Positions 1-11,983 of a stretch of 64,000 bases of DNA are shown in pieces. Both the position numbers and the translations under genes were made by a program. Origin of the DNA: Bryoerythrophyllum caledonicum. Taxonomy: Eukaryota > Streptophyta > Bryopsida > Pottiales > Pottiaceae. Below the pieces are notes generated by a model. That model was not told the origin of the DNA, ran no database searches, and worked only from the letters and a program-made list of their open reading frames with translations. The stretch is from the NCBI GenBank assembly GCA_963971425.1, contig OZ020524.1:6310417-6374416 (forward strand), written 5' to 3'. Each line of letters opens with the position of its first letter. Position 1 is the stretch's first letter.

Positions 1-2690
1 CAATATCTACAACAAATGGCTACCCCAACGGAACTTTTTTCCATGGCATGACCAAAACACCTCTACACACAACTTTATACAATTTACACTATATCATCAA
101 AACAACCAAAACAAACTCTACTTAGAAATCATTCAAGCACACCATCCTCAAGAGCAATTTTGTGACTCAAGATCCGTTTCCCAACCAATAACCATTCTCC
201 TCCTCAATATACACACAACCAAATGTAACCTCAAAAAAGACATTCTCACATCAAACAACACAATTAAAATTAATGAAGACCACGCACATATATACAAAAC
301 AATGGGAGACATCTAATCATTGTTCCCGTCACTAGACTCCAATGGCTAAGGAACCAATATCATAACAAATTACAAACCCTCCACAAACATTGAGCCAATA
401 ATCCAACCATTCAAAACCAAAATAACTTGGCTATACCAAAGATACAAATAACTTGGTTGTATCATCCCAAAAACAAACCCCCTAAAACTCGCACATTACA
501 CATTACCCACGCCTATTCTAGACTCGCTAATCTCATCCTTCAACATCGAACACTTGTACTTCTTGTCATCCGTCACATGCTCCATCCAACTCAATAAGTT
601 CTATTCTCCTTTTGAAAAGGACAAATTTTTTGGCTCCCTAGGAAATGCCTTTGTCCATAAGTGGATTGGAAATGGTATTGCTCATTTCCACAATATAGAA
701 GAAACACAACAAGCAATACAATGGGCAAGACTTGCGGCCAAAAATGATCCAAAATATACCTCCACTCTTATCATCACATTAGATAATAATTACTACCAAA
801 ACTTTGACCCACACTGAGGCCCTTTCCGAGATTCTCGCATCATTGCCTTGTTCAAAGGAGACTCGGTACCATATGAAGAACCCACTTTACCACTGGAATT
901 ACTAAATAAACCTAGGCTTGAGCCATCTACCATACAAATACTATGCATACACCATCAAAACAATAATATTGGCACCATGGAACAACTTGCGGCACTGACC
1001 TCTATCTCAAATAAGCTCAACATACGCTGGTTGTTACAAAAATAACCCCACCTACACCTTCCCAAACGTTGATAAATTGCAACAAAATATGGTCCCAACT
1101 TAAATATGCAAACACAACACAAACCCACCACGGTACACCACCCCCTCCCCACATATTGTAACCATATCCCCTTAAAATTTGAACCCGCATATTGTTACTA
1201 GACAAATGGTTCCTTCAAAAAATCAACAAAAGCAAGTCTCCAACATTGGCATAGAGAAAAAGCAGGGTATGGCATATATAACTACCAAAGGAATAAAAAT
1301 ATCCAAAAGACTACATGGACTTCAAAATATCCTCAGAGCATAAATGATGGCCCTCCATAAAACCCTCCAAATTATCACTACACAATATGCTAATCAACCG
1401 GCACACATCTTTACAGACTGTATAAATGTCTTATATCTATTAAATACACAAATAATACACCCTACCACCCATAATAGCCACCCCGACCAAATCATACAAA
1501 CATCTATGGTTCAAATGCTACAAAATTGCACACAAATTACAACCTTCCATAAAGCTAGAGCACATGTCAATATAGAAGGAAATGAACAAGCAGATAAACT
1601 AGCTAAAGAAGGATTAGACAAATCCCATAGAAATGCCAAACACCCGCATGAACATGCCCACGCAACCCCATACTACTTCCGAAGAAAAAATTGGTCTTCT
1701 ATGGAAGCCCCCCCGGATAAAGGCCCCATATGATTTTTGGATAAATATCCCAAAAACAAGATCTAGTTAACAACCTGGATTTAATCTCAGAAAGCTTCCC
1801 TAACATAGACAAATGGACCGGTAACAACAACATTGATAATGAACTCTCTACAAACTTTTGGAAAAACCCCACAATTACATATTCACAAAAAAAATGCCTG
1901 ATCAAATTTTGTGCTCGACAATATATTGGAAATGCCCATAAACAACTATTATTTGGAAATAAAACAATTTCCATCCATAACACGGACCCGGGCACATGGC
2001 TACACATAGTCCTCAAATGCCAAAATCATCACATACACTCCCTAATCGTCAGAAGATACAATAAGACGGTATGGAAAATCCGAAAACTAATTATACCCTT
2101 ACACAAATCCCCTGTTTTATGCTTATGAACACCAAAACCTTCAACATCACACAAGAAAACACGGTTCCTTTGTGGCTACTTCCATGCACATGTGGAACCC
2201 AAAGATGTCATTCTAATGCAAGATTTAAAACCAAACATACCATGCATCAAAGGATTATCATATAAAGACCCCCCACTCGACCACATAAATACAAACCTTA
2301 ATAACCAATATACCAAATTCAAATATTGTAATGATAGATTTTCCGAGAAGCAATCGAAAACAAAATTAATAAATACCAACCACCTATTAATGACATTGTA
2401 GCTCTTGAATGGAAATTTTACCCCCTTATTGTCATCGCCGGTGGAGTTATAGCTACTACCTCTATCCCCTCTATGAAAAGTCTTGAAATTTTTTTGATAT
2501 CCCCATTAATCCAATTAAAGAGACATTCACAAAAATCAACACCATCGCTATCCAACATACAATGTCCATACCTCTACACAAACAAAGACTCAAAAATAAC
2601 CAATCTCTCTGAGAATTATATGATACCCCTCAAAACCTCTCAAAAACACACATTCAACCTTACAAATCATCTCTTGGAATTTGTGCCATG
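1..2690 (+). pseudogene. LINE-type retrotransposon ORF2, C-terminal half (RNase H and Cys-His tail), decayed
   Basis: This is a relic of a non-LTR retrotransposon polyprotein. The clearest part is an RNase H domain at 1344-1733: an acidic FTDC segment is followed by KARAHVNIEGNEQADKLAKE, the usual C-terminal RNase H signature, and then HATPYYFRRK, a linker typical of LINE ORF2. Downstream, 1890-2060 encodes a CAR..(T)WLHIVLKC..HH Cys/His segment, and 2071-2400 continues with WLLPCTCGTQRCH and RFKPNIPCIKGL-like stretches in more than one frame. Upstream, 554-1045 reads as open segments split by stops (GSLGNAFVHKWIGNGIAHF, then LEPSTIQILCIHHQNNNIG) and probably belongs to the same polyprotein. 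The reverse transcriptase itself is not visible and would lie left of the window. Multiple frameshifts and stops show it is dead. The family assignment is firm for RNase H and inferred for the rest. Confidence 0.75.
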
Positions 2691-2693
2691 TGG

Positions 2694-2728
2694 TTGTGGT
2701 TGGTTATTGGTTATTGGTTATTGGTTAC
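2694..2728. repeat. TTATTGG short tandem repeat
   Basis: About four copies of a GGTTATT unit lie just left of the first foldback element. It is simple-sequence DNA with no other visible role. Confidence 0.8.
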
Positions 2729-3019
2729 ATAGTGTCTACCCTCAAGGGGGGGGAGTAGTTCCATACTACACTAAACATCGCATTTAGTGTAGTCTACACT
2801 AAATACAAACCCTTACACTAAATGTAAGAATCACAATTGGTGTAATGACATAACAATACACTAAATGTGAAACATTACACTATATGTGAATGGCAGTAAA
2901 AATTGGATTTTTAAATTTTTTACTTGTGCACAATTAGTGTATGAAAAGCTTGCCGCATTGCATGAAAAACAACATTGTTCAGAGGAGCATAAGTCACTCA
3001 AAAAGAATCAGAATTACAC

Positions 3020-3077
3020 TTATGAGATGTTTTTTGACATCTACGTCTTCTGTAGATGTCAAAGAACATCTCATATG
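3020..3077. repeat. central hairpin of foldback element copy 1
   Basis: Two arms of about 26 nt (ATGAGATGTTTTTTGACATC on the left, its near-perfect complement on the right) are separated by a few bases. The same hairpin recurs at 22566-22632 and, more diverged, at 24302-24361. It is a plausible source of small RNAs if transcribed, but this is only inference. Confidence 0.8.
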
Positions 3078-3292
3078 TTTAATTTGAAGAAAATTTGAGT
3101 AAGTTATGGGCATTCAAAGATTCTGATGATGTAAAGGAAGAGAGACTTAGGGAAAGCCATGACGGCCGGTAGGTGATTGATTGGGGGTAGGGAGAGGTGG
3201 GAAATAGGAAAAGTCAACACAGTGAATAAAGAGATGATGGCTAGTAGGTGGTTGATTGAGACATCATTAATGATGTTGGCAGCTAACACTAA

Positions 3293-3831
3293 CGGCCGCT
3301 TCACACGTTGTGGCCAAGTCGAGAGGCCATCGATTTCCACCAATGAGATTGCTAGAATGGCCAAAGTCCGGACTTTGGGCCTTCACACTTGTGCCCAAAC
3401 TCCAAAGGTCGTCGTCCTACATGGCAACACTTTTGGGTCGTTTTGGCGCCAAAGCGACGGCCTCTCGAGCAAAACTTGGGTTGCCCATTTTAGTCGACCC
3501 AAACTACACTCTAGAGTCCGTGGATTTTTTTAATTAAAATAATAAAAAAACTGACAAGATCTAAACCGTTAGATGAAAGAGACCGAATTTTTGGGCTGAT
3601 TTTTTGGGCTGATTTTTATTGGCTGGTTTTTTTGGGCTGATTTTTTTTGGCGTGATGATATGGGGTTTGGACTTTGGACTTGGCCTTTGTAGCTTCACAC
3701 CACGACCGGGCAAACCTTCAATCTATATTATTTAATGTATTTTTTTGGCAAAAAAATTTGGCCTCTCGCCATAGTTTGGCCACTTATTTTGACGGTCAGC
3801 CTCTCGACTTGGGCATAGTGTGAAGCGACCC
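3293..3831. mobile_element. 539-bp MITE with TAA target-site duplication, nested in the foldback element
   Basis: The terminal inverted repeats are about 35 bp. The left end reads GGCCGCTTCACACG and continues into CCAAGTCGAGAGGC; the right end, reverse complemented, reads GGGTCGCTTCACACT and continues into CCCAAGTCGAGAGGC. The trinucleotide TAA flanks both ends (3290-3292 and 3832-3834), which fits the PIF/Harbinger superfamily. It interrupts foldback copy 1. The interior carries TTTTTGGGCTGA repeats at about 3590-3655. It has no transposase and is non-autonomous. Confidence 0.75.
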
Positions 3832-3940
3832 TAATCGTGAACTTGTTCGCAAATAGTGTAGTAGGATAATTACACTATTTGCGTGACTACACTAAATGCA
3901 ATGTCTAGTATACTAAACCTATATCCGGTGGACATGAATT

Positions 3941-4010
3941 TAGTGGTGGAATGAACAAACACTTTATTCACTCTGGTTTCCTTAGGGGACCGGAGTTCTC
4001 TTCTTCTTGT
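3941..4010 (+). repeat. 71-bp mini-repeat with internal stem-loop, copy 1
   Basis: The unit begins TAGTGGTGGAA, contains ACACTTTATTCACTC, then a short stem-loop (CTCTGG/CCGGAG), and ends in TTCTTCTTGT. Other copies lie at 24771-24841 and, in reverse, at 52821-52888. The copy at 24771 sits inside a TTAA element and appears flanked by a short duplication. The class is unknown. Confidence 0.7.
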
Positions 4011-4477
4011 ATCACAATTACTATGGATTCACAAGTTTTTTTTTAAAGAACAAACCAAAAACTGATGTTTGTTGTGCTTGCAAGAGGATGTGCCATTACG
4101 GACTGACTTTTATATTGAGTTGAAAGTCCATATTATGTACTCCCAGCTGAAAGGCGATACCACTTCAAGAAAGCACCCACCTTTACAACAACTTGAATGG
4201 CTTTGGCTGTTGTACTCTTACTTCTTAGCCAAAACTGTGACACATGTACCATACACAACAGAAAAAATTGATGGAACCTTTTGAAAAATTACAATCAGCG
4301 AGGCTCTTTGTCTTGAAGCTATACACATGCAAACAAAACAAAATACGGGTGACTCAGAGGTGAAGCTTGTAAACACAATGTACGGTAGTAACCACCTAGT
4401 CCATCTTCAGGCCCATTTGACCCACTTTACTGTGAGCCTTGTTTGCAACTTCAAAACACATATTAGTCTTATGACTA

Positions 4478-5186
4478 CACTAAATATGACTTTTAGTGTA
4501 ATGGTACAAATAGTGTAATTACCCTAGTACACTATTTATCAACAAGTTGGAAATTAGTGTTAGCTGCCAATTGTCATGAATATTATCCGTCAATTTAACA
4601 TATATTTAATGGATTTTAAATAAATTTCTAATGTATATATAATGTGTATTTGAATACTAATCAAAATTTAAAGGATTTTTAATGAATATTTAATGCATAT
4701 TTAATGAATAACTAATGAATATGTAATGTATATTTCTTTATTTATTGTATATTTATGTTTTTTTCCTTCTCCAATATTCCTTTCTTTCCTCACTTTCCTT
4801 CTAATTCTTGTTTTTTCAATCTTGTATTTGCAATTTCATTTTCCTTCCATATGTAAATTCTACTTTGACCAATTCTTAAGATTTTCCTTTTGTTCCATAT
4901 CTACGTTGGATTTTTTCCAACCTTTCTCATGCAAATTCTTGTTTTTCTAAATGCACTCAAATATTTTTTTCTTTGATGCAAGAAATGTACACATAATTAT
5001 TTACTAGGTTGCATACACTAAATGTCCACTAGTAAAAAACCTTATATTCCACTATTTACTAGAATGAACATTTAGTGTAGTAGTTGACATTTAGTGTATA
5101 GTTTTGTCACTACACTAATTGGAAACTTTACAATTAGTGTATGGGTTTGTATTTAGTGTCCACTACACTAAATGCCATCTTTAGTG
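4478..5186. mobile_element. TA-flanked foldback element, copy 4 (709 bp)
   Basis: The left end CACTAAATATGACTTTTAGTG and the reverse complement of the right end CACTAAAGATGGCATTTAGTG match with few differences. Subterminal ACACTAAATG/CATTTAGTGT motifs are arrayed at both ends. The middle is extremely AT-rich, with TTTAATGAATA-type repeats at 4590-4740, and unlike the other copies shows no clear central hairpin. No coding sequence is seen. Confidence 0.65.
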
Positions 5187-5720
5187 TCGTGGTGGCAACA
5201 ATTAGACTGGGGCAACTTTACAGATGTGCTTTTGTTTACTAGAAGCAAGGCCTACAATTTTGAAGCTGTATGGAACTCAATGCATGTAAAGGGGATGATT
5301 GATTGGAAAAAAGAGGTCAAATCTCTAAATCATTTGTCATGAATTTAGAGTATCTTTGGATTGTTACGTGATATTTTTCTTAGAATATGTTATGAACTTG
5401 CCACAACTTTCATGCCAAAAGAAAATGCAACAAATATTTTTCTATGAATGATAAGAAAGAAATCATATTATACAACTTCTCCAATTATGAAAAGAAAATT
5501 CTTGATATTCCCGTAAATTCTAATGCTTTAAGTTTTTGAAATTGGCAATTTTAAGGTTTTCACACCTTATCAAGGAGAAAACAAGAAATGGCTCTTCTAT
5601 ATTAAATCAATAATTTTATTACTTTACTACTGTAATTTTTTCTAGTGCAAGATGTGATAGATAACTTTGGTTCGATCATTAACATTTACGTTTTCTAAGA
5701 ATTTGAGTTAACAAGAAGAA
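5187..5720. other. AT-rich spacer, nothing recognised
   Basis: I see no open reading frame with family resemblance, no inverted repeat and no RNA gene in this stretch. Confidence 0.5.
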
Positions 5721-5724
5721 TCAA

Positions 5725-7495
5725 CCCCTAAATTTCTTTGACAATTTTACACCAAAAACACGTCACAATAGTTGATTCTAGTGCAATGAGTTAAGAAGGA
5801 AACTAAAACTTTTGTTTTCAATTCTAATTGTAGGATCTCTATTGAGAATCATTAACCGCTAAAGGACCAAGTGCCAAAAATGGGCTTTTTGAAAGTTTGG
5901 TTAGGTTCATGTGGTGTCAATTTCCAACATTCCACTTTGAAATTTTGACTGTAGAAGGACATTACTAAGACCTCAATGGGAGAACAAATTTTTTCCTAAA
6001 TCTGACATTTAATGAAAAAGTTATAGGGTTTCGAATTTCAAATGGGGTGAGCGGGCACTTCGGGCACCTCCAAATACTTTTGCTAGGACACTCTATTGAA
6101 TGCAAGATTTTCAATACTAGCAAGTAATATTTTTCCCTTCATATTGTCATAAAAATTCTTGTCTTTAGTGAAAGATAGCATATTAACCCAAGTCAAACAT
6201 TTTCACACATTGTCACACATTGTCGGGCAAGGTACCAAAAAAACTTCTTTTTTTCCACATAAAACTTAGAGATCTTCATATTTTTTACTTGATTTTTTTC
6301 CCACAACAATATGTAGTGTAAATCTTCTTATTGACCATTTGGATTATCAGTCTAAAACATAAAAATTTCACAAAACAAATTAATAGCAAATTGGCAATTT
6401 AGACCTTGTGTAGTGCAAAAAATTGGCACCAAGTGGGGTCAAAGTGTGTTGATCCACTAAACGCATAGAAGGAAATGAACCATTTGTTCAACTTTAAACA
6501 CTATAATCTTTCAATCCGTGCGTCATAGTTTATGAAATTTTGTGAGTATGTTATTTAATAAGTCATGGTTTATGAAATTTGAGATCCTATGGTCAAAACA
6601 AGAAATAAAAGTTTTTTCCTTCATTATTCATTGCATTAGAATCCAACAGTTTTGAAGTGTTTTTGGTGTGAAACTGTCACGGTACCTTAGGGGTTAAGTA
6701 ACATATACACAAAACTTCATCAACTTTGATTGCAAGGATTGAACAATTATAAATTTTGAAGTACTAAAAACATTTATTTTCTTCCTTGCGTTGAGAGGAT
6801 AATTAGACATTGACTTTAATTGGTGTCAAATTTTTGTACTACACTAGGTCTAAATTTTATACCATCATGTTGATCATTTAACACTTTCCATTTACACCCA
6901 ATATTTAGAGGTAGAAAAGGAGTGTAACATGTTCAAAAAAATTGTGCAAGGAGTTGAGGTTCAAAAAGTGCTAATTCACATTTTGTTTTATTGTGAACTT
7001 AATATCTTCTAGAATGATATCCAAATGGTCAATAAGAAGGTTACACGTTTACACCACACCTTGTGATAGGAAAAATAAAAAGTAAAAAATATAAAGATCT
7101 CTAAGTTTTATGTGGAGAAGAAGAAGTTTTTTGGCACCTTGCCGGACAATGTTTGGTAGTGTGAAAATGTTTCACATAGGGATAAAATGCAATTTTTCAC
7201 TAAAGACAATAAATGTTTTTTGACAATATGAAAGGACATAATATAACTTGCTAGTATGGGAAATCTCACATTTGACAGAGCGTCCTAGCAAAAGTGTTTG
7301 AAGTTGTCTAATGTGCCCGCACTATGACAATGTATCTTTTAGGATGGCAATTTTTTTTTCTTGTGAGTCCAAATTATACTCCCACATTCATATGATCTTT
7401 TTGCGTCTTTATACAAAATTTCAAGAATTGCAACCACGGTAATGTGCCCAAGAGTTGCAAAAGCCCACCTTGAGACTTTAAAGTGTGTGTTTTCA
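5725..7495 (-). mobile_element. TTAA-type (piggyBac-like) element, minus orientation, interrupted by another copy
   Basis: It starts ACCCCTAAATTTC after a mutated TTAA (TCAA) and follows the order of the family in reverse: a segment resembling ACACCAAAAACAC, then CTTTGACTT, GGTCAATAAGAAGG, CTAAGTTTTATGTGG and CTAGCAAAAGTGTTTG. The plus-oriented copy at 5856-6693 sits inside it at an internal TTAA. Its far end, near 7475-7495, resembles the subfamily also seen at 14288 and is degenerate. It is non-coding. Confidence 0.65.
5856..6693 (+). mobile_element. TTAA-flanked piggyBac-like non-autonomous element (838 bp)
   Basis: The element is bounded by TTAA at 5852-5855 and 6694-6697. The left terminus is CCGCTAAAGGACC and the right terminus, reverse complemented, is CCCCTAAGGTACC. 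It is inserted into the minus-oriented copy at an internal TTAA. It has no transposase frame. A TTAA duplication and C-rich termini are the hallmark of piggyBac, so this family is assigned there by inference. It shares its internal blocks with the copies at 11984, 14288, 22951, 24419, 38877 and 49550. Confidence 0.8.
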
Positions 7496-7540
7496 ATTTT
7501 TGAATCTCTACATGTCCTAGCAGTGTATTTAATCCCTAAC

Positions 7541-7790
7541 AACCAATCATGCAGGTCTCTCTTTCTCTTCCCATGTGTGGTCAGAATGTATGAATATTAA
7601 TGTCACTGTTTTGAGTCAACCCAATGTCAATGACAAACCAGAAAGGGCTACAATGTCAAGTTCTTGTGGACCTTTAATTTTTACTTGATGTCCGCTTGAA
7701 GCAGCGAAACATATGTCTCACAAGCCACTTCAACTACAGTCAACCCTTTGACAGTGATGTACAAAACATAAAGATTGTGTGAGTGATGGT
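7541..7790. other. unassigned spacer
   Basis: No gene-like frame or clear repeat boundary is visible here. Confidence 0.4.
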
Positions 7791-7792
7791 TT

Positions 7793-8190
7793 AGGGGTTT
7801 CACACATGGACCATGGTACCAATGTACCAAGTGCTACTACCATAGGTGAACCTTTAGTTCGGCACCTCCATGCCGAATAATTAATTAAAGTGAGTAAAGG
7901 GCATTTGGCATCCAAAATAAAAATAAATAAATTCTCGGCAACAATCACATATTATTGTATTTAGCACTTTTGATGACCTTGGGGTTTGAATCCAAGACCT
8001 TGGGGTTCGAAATCGAAGCCTCGGCCCTCCATGTATGCACTACCTTGAAGGAAGGCTATTTCAAGCCCCACTCCCCTTTGATGTCTTCCAATGGGACAAA
8101 ATCTGTAAATATATAGTTTCTTTAGTTTCGGCAAGCATTTTTCTAATTAATAAAAGCCGAACTAGAGGTTCACCTATGGTAGCAATTTGA
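7793..8190. mobile_element. TIR element fragment with GGGGTTTCACACATGG terminus
   Basis: The left end reads GGGGTTTCACACATGGACC and continues to ACCATAGGTGAACCT. An inverted match to the inner part (AGGTTCACCTATGGTAG) lies at about 8158-8185. The outer right terminus is missing, apparently lost where the adjacent element at 8230 begins. It contains no coding sequence. Confidence 0.5.
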
Positions 8191-8229
8191 TTGGTGTAGA
8201 TCCTCAAAATCGGCCTTGGGCACGACCTT

Positions 8230-8873
8230 GGGGTTTCACACATGGACTAAGGTACCAAGGCGTCTAAAATGCCTACATGGCAACACTTTTTGGACGTTAT
8301 CGGTCCCTTGAGGGAAGTTTGGGTTTCTATTCTCGTTTAGACCACACTCTTGCCGAGGTGCTGAACTTTCTTTACATTAAAATATTAAGATTTGACAACA
8401 TCTCAACCTTTAGACTAAAACAATAACTTATTCTATTGTGAATTTTTTTACCCAGATTTTTTACTCGAAATATTTTTACCTCAAATTTTGACCTAAATTT
8501 TTTTATTCAAATTTTCACCAAAATTCTTCTATGCCGGTCCTTGTGCTCGAATGTTTTTAGTAATGAGCATTTTGACCATTTTCTTGTTTTTTTTACCAAA
8601 AATGTGTTCCCTTGTATGCTCCATGGCTAGAGAATGTGAGAGAGGAAAATTTCGTAAAAGTAAGACCCTTAAGAAGTAGAAATTGACTTGGGATTTGCCA
8701 AATGGTATGGGTCACGGCCTCTTAACTTGGTACCTTTGGCTTTCACACATGGACGGTCCCAAACTCCACAAATTGCATATGTTAATGTTTTTTTCCAACT
8801 AGAAAACTCGGCACCTTGGCATAGTTTGGTCCTATGGTACCTTGGTACCATGGTCCATGTGTGAAACCCCCCT
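8230..8873. mobile_element. about 645-bp MITE with 30-bp terminal inverted repeats
   Basis: The left end GGGGTTTCACACATGGACTA continues to AGGTACCAAGG. The right end at 8843-8873 is its reverse complement with about three differences. The TTCACAC core resembles the termini of the elements at 3293 and 9141, so they may be one superfamily. The target-site duplication is not clear. Confidence 0.65.
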
Positions 8874-8899
8874 TATAGCCTAGTGTCACAAGGTATACT

Positions 8900-8990
8900 A
8901 TGAAAAGCTAGTTTCCAAGCTCATTGGCATAGTAAATCTCTCACTGTTTATGGAAGGTCTGTCTATTGACCCTTGAGATCATATCAAGAC
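8900..8990. repeat. dispersed repeat, inverted copy at about 13700-13805
   Basis: The segment containing GAGCTCATTGG-like and CATAGTAAATC sequence followed by TTGACCCTTGAGATCAT recurs in reverse complement near 13700-13805. A weaker match may exist near 49200. The nature of the repeat is unknown. Confidence 0.5.
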
Positions 8991-9140
8991 CGTGACATTC
9001 TTCCGTAAATAAGAATATTTTTCTGGAAAAAATGGTTCTAAGATTATCTCTCCAAACATATTGGAAGCTATCATGGGGTGAAGAATTGAATTTATGAGAG
9101 TATTTGTCATTGATTATTGGACACTAGAGTTGCAAACTGA

Positions 9141-9905
9141 AGGGGCCGTTTACACTTAGACAGACCTAGAGCCATGACCAAGGAAAATGGATTAATTCCA
9201 TGGTCACACTTCATGGTCACACTTCCATGGTCACACTTCATAAAAATGTAATTTTTAAAGCCCTTGGGCCTTTCACTAAGTGTAAACCGAACTTGGACCA
9301 GGAGGAATGACCATGTACTAAAAAGTCGGCATGCTGATTTTTTTAATGAATGCCTAAGAAGGGAAATTTTGCCTAGAAAGGACAGTTTTGCCTGAAAAGG
9401 GCACTTTTGCCTAAAAAGAACAAAGAAAAAAAACAAGCCAAAACAACAAAATGTAGCAAGAATCAAGGCACACAAGACAAATGAGGGAATGAAAGAAGGA
9501 AAGCGATGGCCTTTTCTACTTTGAGTTCAAAATGTAATGGTACGAGGTAATAAAGGGTGGCCGCCATTGTATCTACAATAACGTTGGGTCCCCTCAAAAA
9601 AATATTAAATACAAATTTAAAAAATAAATAAAATAATAATAATAAAACGGCATTTCATGCCCATGGTCTCCTCGTTCAGCAATGAGAGAACCCTTTTTAC
9701 CTCTCTCGCTGCAAAATCCGGCGGACCCTTCAACATTATCCATTGGGCCTATTTCTAGGCCTTTTCAGGACCTCAAATCCTTTGGTCACTTTTCTTTTTT
9801 CCTCGTAGTGTAAACCCAAGTCATCCTGAGACGAGTTGATGGAGCCAATCACAGATTTTAGAGGTGCATGGGACGAGTTCTTGGTCCGTAGTGTAAACCG
9901 CCCCT
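9141..9905. mobile_element. 765-bp MITE with termini AGGGGCCGTTTACACT
   Basis: The left end AGGGGCCGTTTACACT and the reverse complement of the right end AGGGGCGGTTTACACT differ by one base. The immediate flanks (GA-A and TAA) are compatible with a damaged TAA duplication of the PIF/Harbinger type. The interior holds a short GGTCACACTT tandem repeat near 9203-9240 and no coding frame. Confidence 0.65.
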
Positions 9906-11979
9906 AATCTTCAAGTACAGTATCTAACTTGTACTCCCTCAATGCATTACACTTTTTTTCATTTTTTACACTTTTATGATGGTCCATATTTACAGTATAT
10001 ACGGTCGAACTATTGGCCATTCAAGATTAAGTGTTTTTGCAACAACAAGATTAAGTGTTGGTGCTAATATTTAGTTGATTAACCAAGGCAATGGAGACAA
10101 GTGGAGTGTGTGGAGCGCAACAAAAGAAAGTGTAGAATCAATTTTTATCAATTTCTACATTGAAATTTCATTTACTTCGGTAAACAAATCTAAAGTGTTG
10201 ATTACAAATAAAATTTGTATTATGATTTTTTTAAACATGATAAGTTGTGAATTTTCAAGGTGTGTTGGTTTTTAGTTTTATAATTGGAAAATACTCCTCA
10301 TAAAGATCATTGGTTTGTTTAATTGTTTCCTATGCAATTTTTACGTTTTTTTTGGGGAGTACAATCAGAGAACTTAAAAGGTTAACCGCAACAAAGCCAA
10401 TTCTTTAAGATTGATCACCCACTAAATAATCATTAGTGAACAACCAATTAACCCCCAAAGGACCGCGCCTTGTGCTTCACCAAAACCACCCCAAAACTGT
10501 CACTTTGAGATGAGATATTAATTGTCTTATTCAAACCCCTTTTTACTATTTTCAACCATTGGATCTTCAAGTTAAATTCTACGAGGAAACACCCAAATTT
10601 TGTTTGTAAATTTTGACCATAGGGATCAAAAGATAAATGGATTTGAAGAGTGCAAAATTCTTTTTTTCTACCGTGCCTGGACTAGTTCAACATACTTTGA
10701 CTCAAGATAATGGCATATTTTTCCATGACGCATTGCACAAACTCAATAGATCTATGTTCTACCTTGTGTTAAGTCATTGCACACCAAAAGTCACAAGTAA
10801 CGGAGGTGTTTACAATAAAGGAAAATGGACCTCTAACAACTAGGGGTATAGAAAGGGGCTCTTTACTCAGGAAATTTATTTATTTTTGAAATAGATAAAT
10901 AATTATTGGATATGATTATTAAATGGTGAATAGAATCATTATATCATATTATAACACTAGAAAAAAATATTTTTCAAAAAAAGTAAAATCCTTTATTTCT
11001 ATGCATTTTTGAGTGATAACAATGAAGGTAACCAAGAACTTTCCTTCACTACTCAAAAAAAGGTTCAATTGTCAACTCTACAATAGCACTATTCATCTCT
11101 ATAGTACCCTGCCCAACTACCATAAGAGTCGAGCTTTTTATGTTTGAAGCACCATAATTTTTTCCTTGTAAGTCCAAAAAAAGAAAGAAAAATTCTTTGC
11201 AAAGATAGCCCATATTTGTATTAGCAGTAAAAATTTCAAGAAGTTATCTTAAAAACTGGATTTTTAAGAACCTGCTCAAAATTTATTTGTCCCTCATAGG
11301 AACAAATTGTCCTTTAGAGGTTAAATGAACCATACTAGGTTATATGCCAATTACAACCATTTCATCTCTTGTTACTACCACAGTACCATCATATTCTATA
11401 AATGACATTCATGTACTATCAACTTGATTTTAGCCCTTAAACGTTAGAACGGCCTATTGGTGGCCACAATATTCTACACGTATGGTGTTGTATCTAAACA
11501 TGATGGGGTATAGATAATGAAATGACCTCTAAATAAAAAATGTTAGTTGAAGAATCTCAATCCAAAGGTGTAACTCTTGCTAAATTTCAATACATTCTTT
11601 GTATATTACAGTGTAAAATACGTGCATGTATATATGATTTCCGACTGACGTTTAAGGATTAAACCATTTTATGTACCATCTCCCTTCATCTCAAAGCAGA
11701 ATTGTAGCTTAGAAGTCCATGCCTTATGTTTTGTAACATAAAGAGATATGAAATGTAGCCTAAAGCTACATTTTTTCCTTGAAATGAAGGAAGGTTGTAC
11801 ATAATACATTTTGATGTCATGTGGTGGTTTTGTAGCAGCCAACCTTATCGAGCAAAGTTTTGTACAAAACAAATTGGTTTTTGAAAACATGAAACAAACA
11901 ATATAGTTGTTTGTAAAGGCAACCAAAGTTTCAAGAACATATTGGTCTTTAATTTTATGATAGAACTATTTATTTGCCC
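9906..11979. other. AT-rich spacer with a possible degenerate TTAA terminus at 10448
   Basis: TTAACCCCCAAAGGACCGCG at 10448 matches the left terminus of the TTAA family, but the sequence after it quickly stops matching and no partner terminus is apparent. Short frames at 10637-10843 and 11669-11926 show no family resemblance. I recognise no gene. Confidence 0.4.
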
Positions 11980-11983
11980 TTAA

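Larger units (their letters stand above)
2769..3910. mobile_element. TA-flanked foldback element, copy 1 (contains a nested 539-bp element)
   Basis: The ends are inverted repeats of about 28 bp. The left end begins CACTAAACATCG and runs into ATTTAGTGTAGTC; the reverse complement of the right end shows the same pattern with three or four differences. A TA dinucleotide flanks each end. The terminal 150 bp carry an array of ACACTAAATG/CATTTAGTGT motifs in alternating orientation. A long imperfect palindrome sits in the middle at 3020-3077. No coding sequence is seen. The TA duplication suggests a Tc1/mariner-type non-autonomous element, although the CACTA start also resembles that superfamily. 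Related copies lie at 4478, 22305 and 24025. Confidence 0.7.

Noticed and set aside
2769..5186. Assigning the foldback family to the CACTA superfamily
   Set aside because: The flanks show TA and not a 3-bp duplication, and no CACTA transposase is near, so the CACTA start alone is not enough.
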